Source: SAR324 cluster bacterium (GTDB lineage: Bacteria > SAR324 > XYD2-FULL-50-16). From it: 64,000 bases of DNA. Positions 64,000 to 64,000 of the stretch are shown in pieces. A model generated the notes under the pieces. That model was not told where the DNA came from. It did no database searches and saw nothing but the letters and a program-made list of their open reading frames with translations. The stretch is taken from contig JANQGX010000095.1 of NCBI GenBank assembly GCA_028282885.1, forward strand, positions 1 to 64,000. Reading direction: 5' to 3'. Each line of letters begins with the position of its first letter. Positions within the stretch are counted from its first letter, which is position 1. A program made the position numbers and the translations under genes.

Positions 64000-64000
64000 T

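Noticed and set aside
1..64000. CRISPR arrays, tRNA and rRNA genes
   Set aside because: No regularly spaced direct repeats, cloverleaf-like segments or conserved rRNA stretches were noticed when reading the window. A covariance-model scan would be needed to exclude small tRNAs fully.

Overview
The window looks like a chromosomal stretch from a free-living, Gram-negative, metabolically versatile heterotroph. Periplasmic binding proteins with signal peptides, a lipoprotein cytochrome c and an Omp85-type barrel show an outer membrane. TRAP, TTT and ABC uptake genes, large hybrid sensor kinases, an orphan DsrP-like quinone membrane subunit, a C_GCAxxG_C_C redox protein and pyruvate phosphate dikinase fit a Deltaproteobacteria-like lineage (Desulfobacterota or SAR324 type) or a spirochaete. 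I cannot decide between these from the sequence alone. No rRNA, tRNA, CRISPR array or intact insertion sequence was seen.

Layout. 1-1.1 kb: a gene end and a truncated 7TM (AraC-type sensor) gene. 1.4-7.7 kb: a LacI regulator with two operators, one inside a 54-bp palindrome, then an operon of ABC binding protein, permease, permease-ATPase fusion and a metallophosphoesterase, probably for uptake and cleavage of an organophosphate ester. 8-11 kb: a cysteine desulfurase-like enzyme and a MocR regulator. 11.4 kb: a broken thioredoxin-like gene. 12.3-18.2 kb: signalling genes (a CheC-like protein with a duplicated MshEN-like tail, a CheY-like protein, a soluble hybrid kinase and a 7TM kinase). 18.3-26.3 kb: an MFS transporter, a URO-D-like protein, an HExxH protein, an orphan TRAP binding protein and, convergent to these, a large hybrid kinase with its own periplasmic binding domain.

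26.5-35.6 kb: a small membrane protein, a TrmO-TrmO-UvrA fusion, an orphan DsrP-like protein and a MalT-like regulator with a SARP-type C-terminus. 36-40.4 kb: a GH20 hexosaminidase-like gene, a Gfo/Idh/MocA dehydrogenase, a C_GCAxxG_C_C protein and a small membrane protein. 40.4-45 kb: cytochrome c, Omp85-type barrel, DUF1295 protein and an LPP20-like protein. 45-47.3 kb: an MFS exporter divergent from a LysR regulator. 47.4-57.2 kb: a GntR regulator and a likely catabolic cluster (AprA/FrdA-like flavoprotein, GltD-like iron-sulphur flavoprotein, TctC-TctB-TctA transporter, MmgE/PrpD protein), probably for a di- or tricarboxylate. 57.2-64 kb: convergent ppdK, a radical SAM protein, a GH51 arabinofuranosidase, a short Fur-like winged-helix gene and, at the very edge, the C-terminal codons of a true Fur-family gene on the minus strand.

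The most unusual items are the double-TrmO/UvrA fusion, the CheC plus duplicated MshEN-like architecture, the AprA-like/GltD-like/TTT/PrpD cluster, and the LacI operator pair with its long perfect palindrome.
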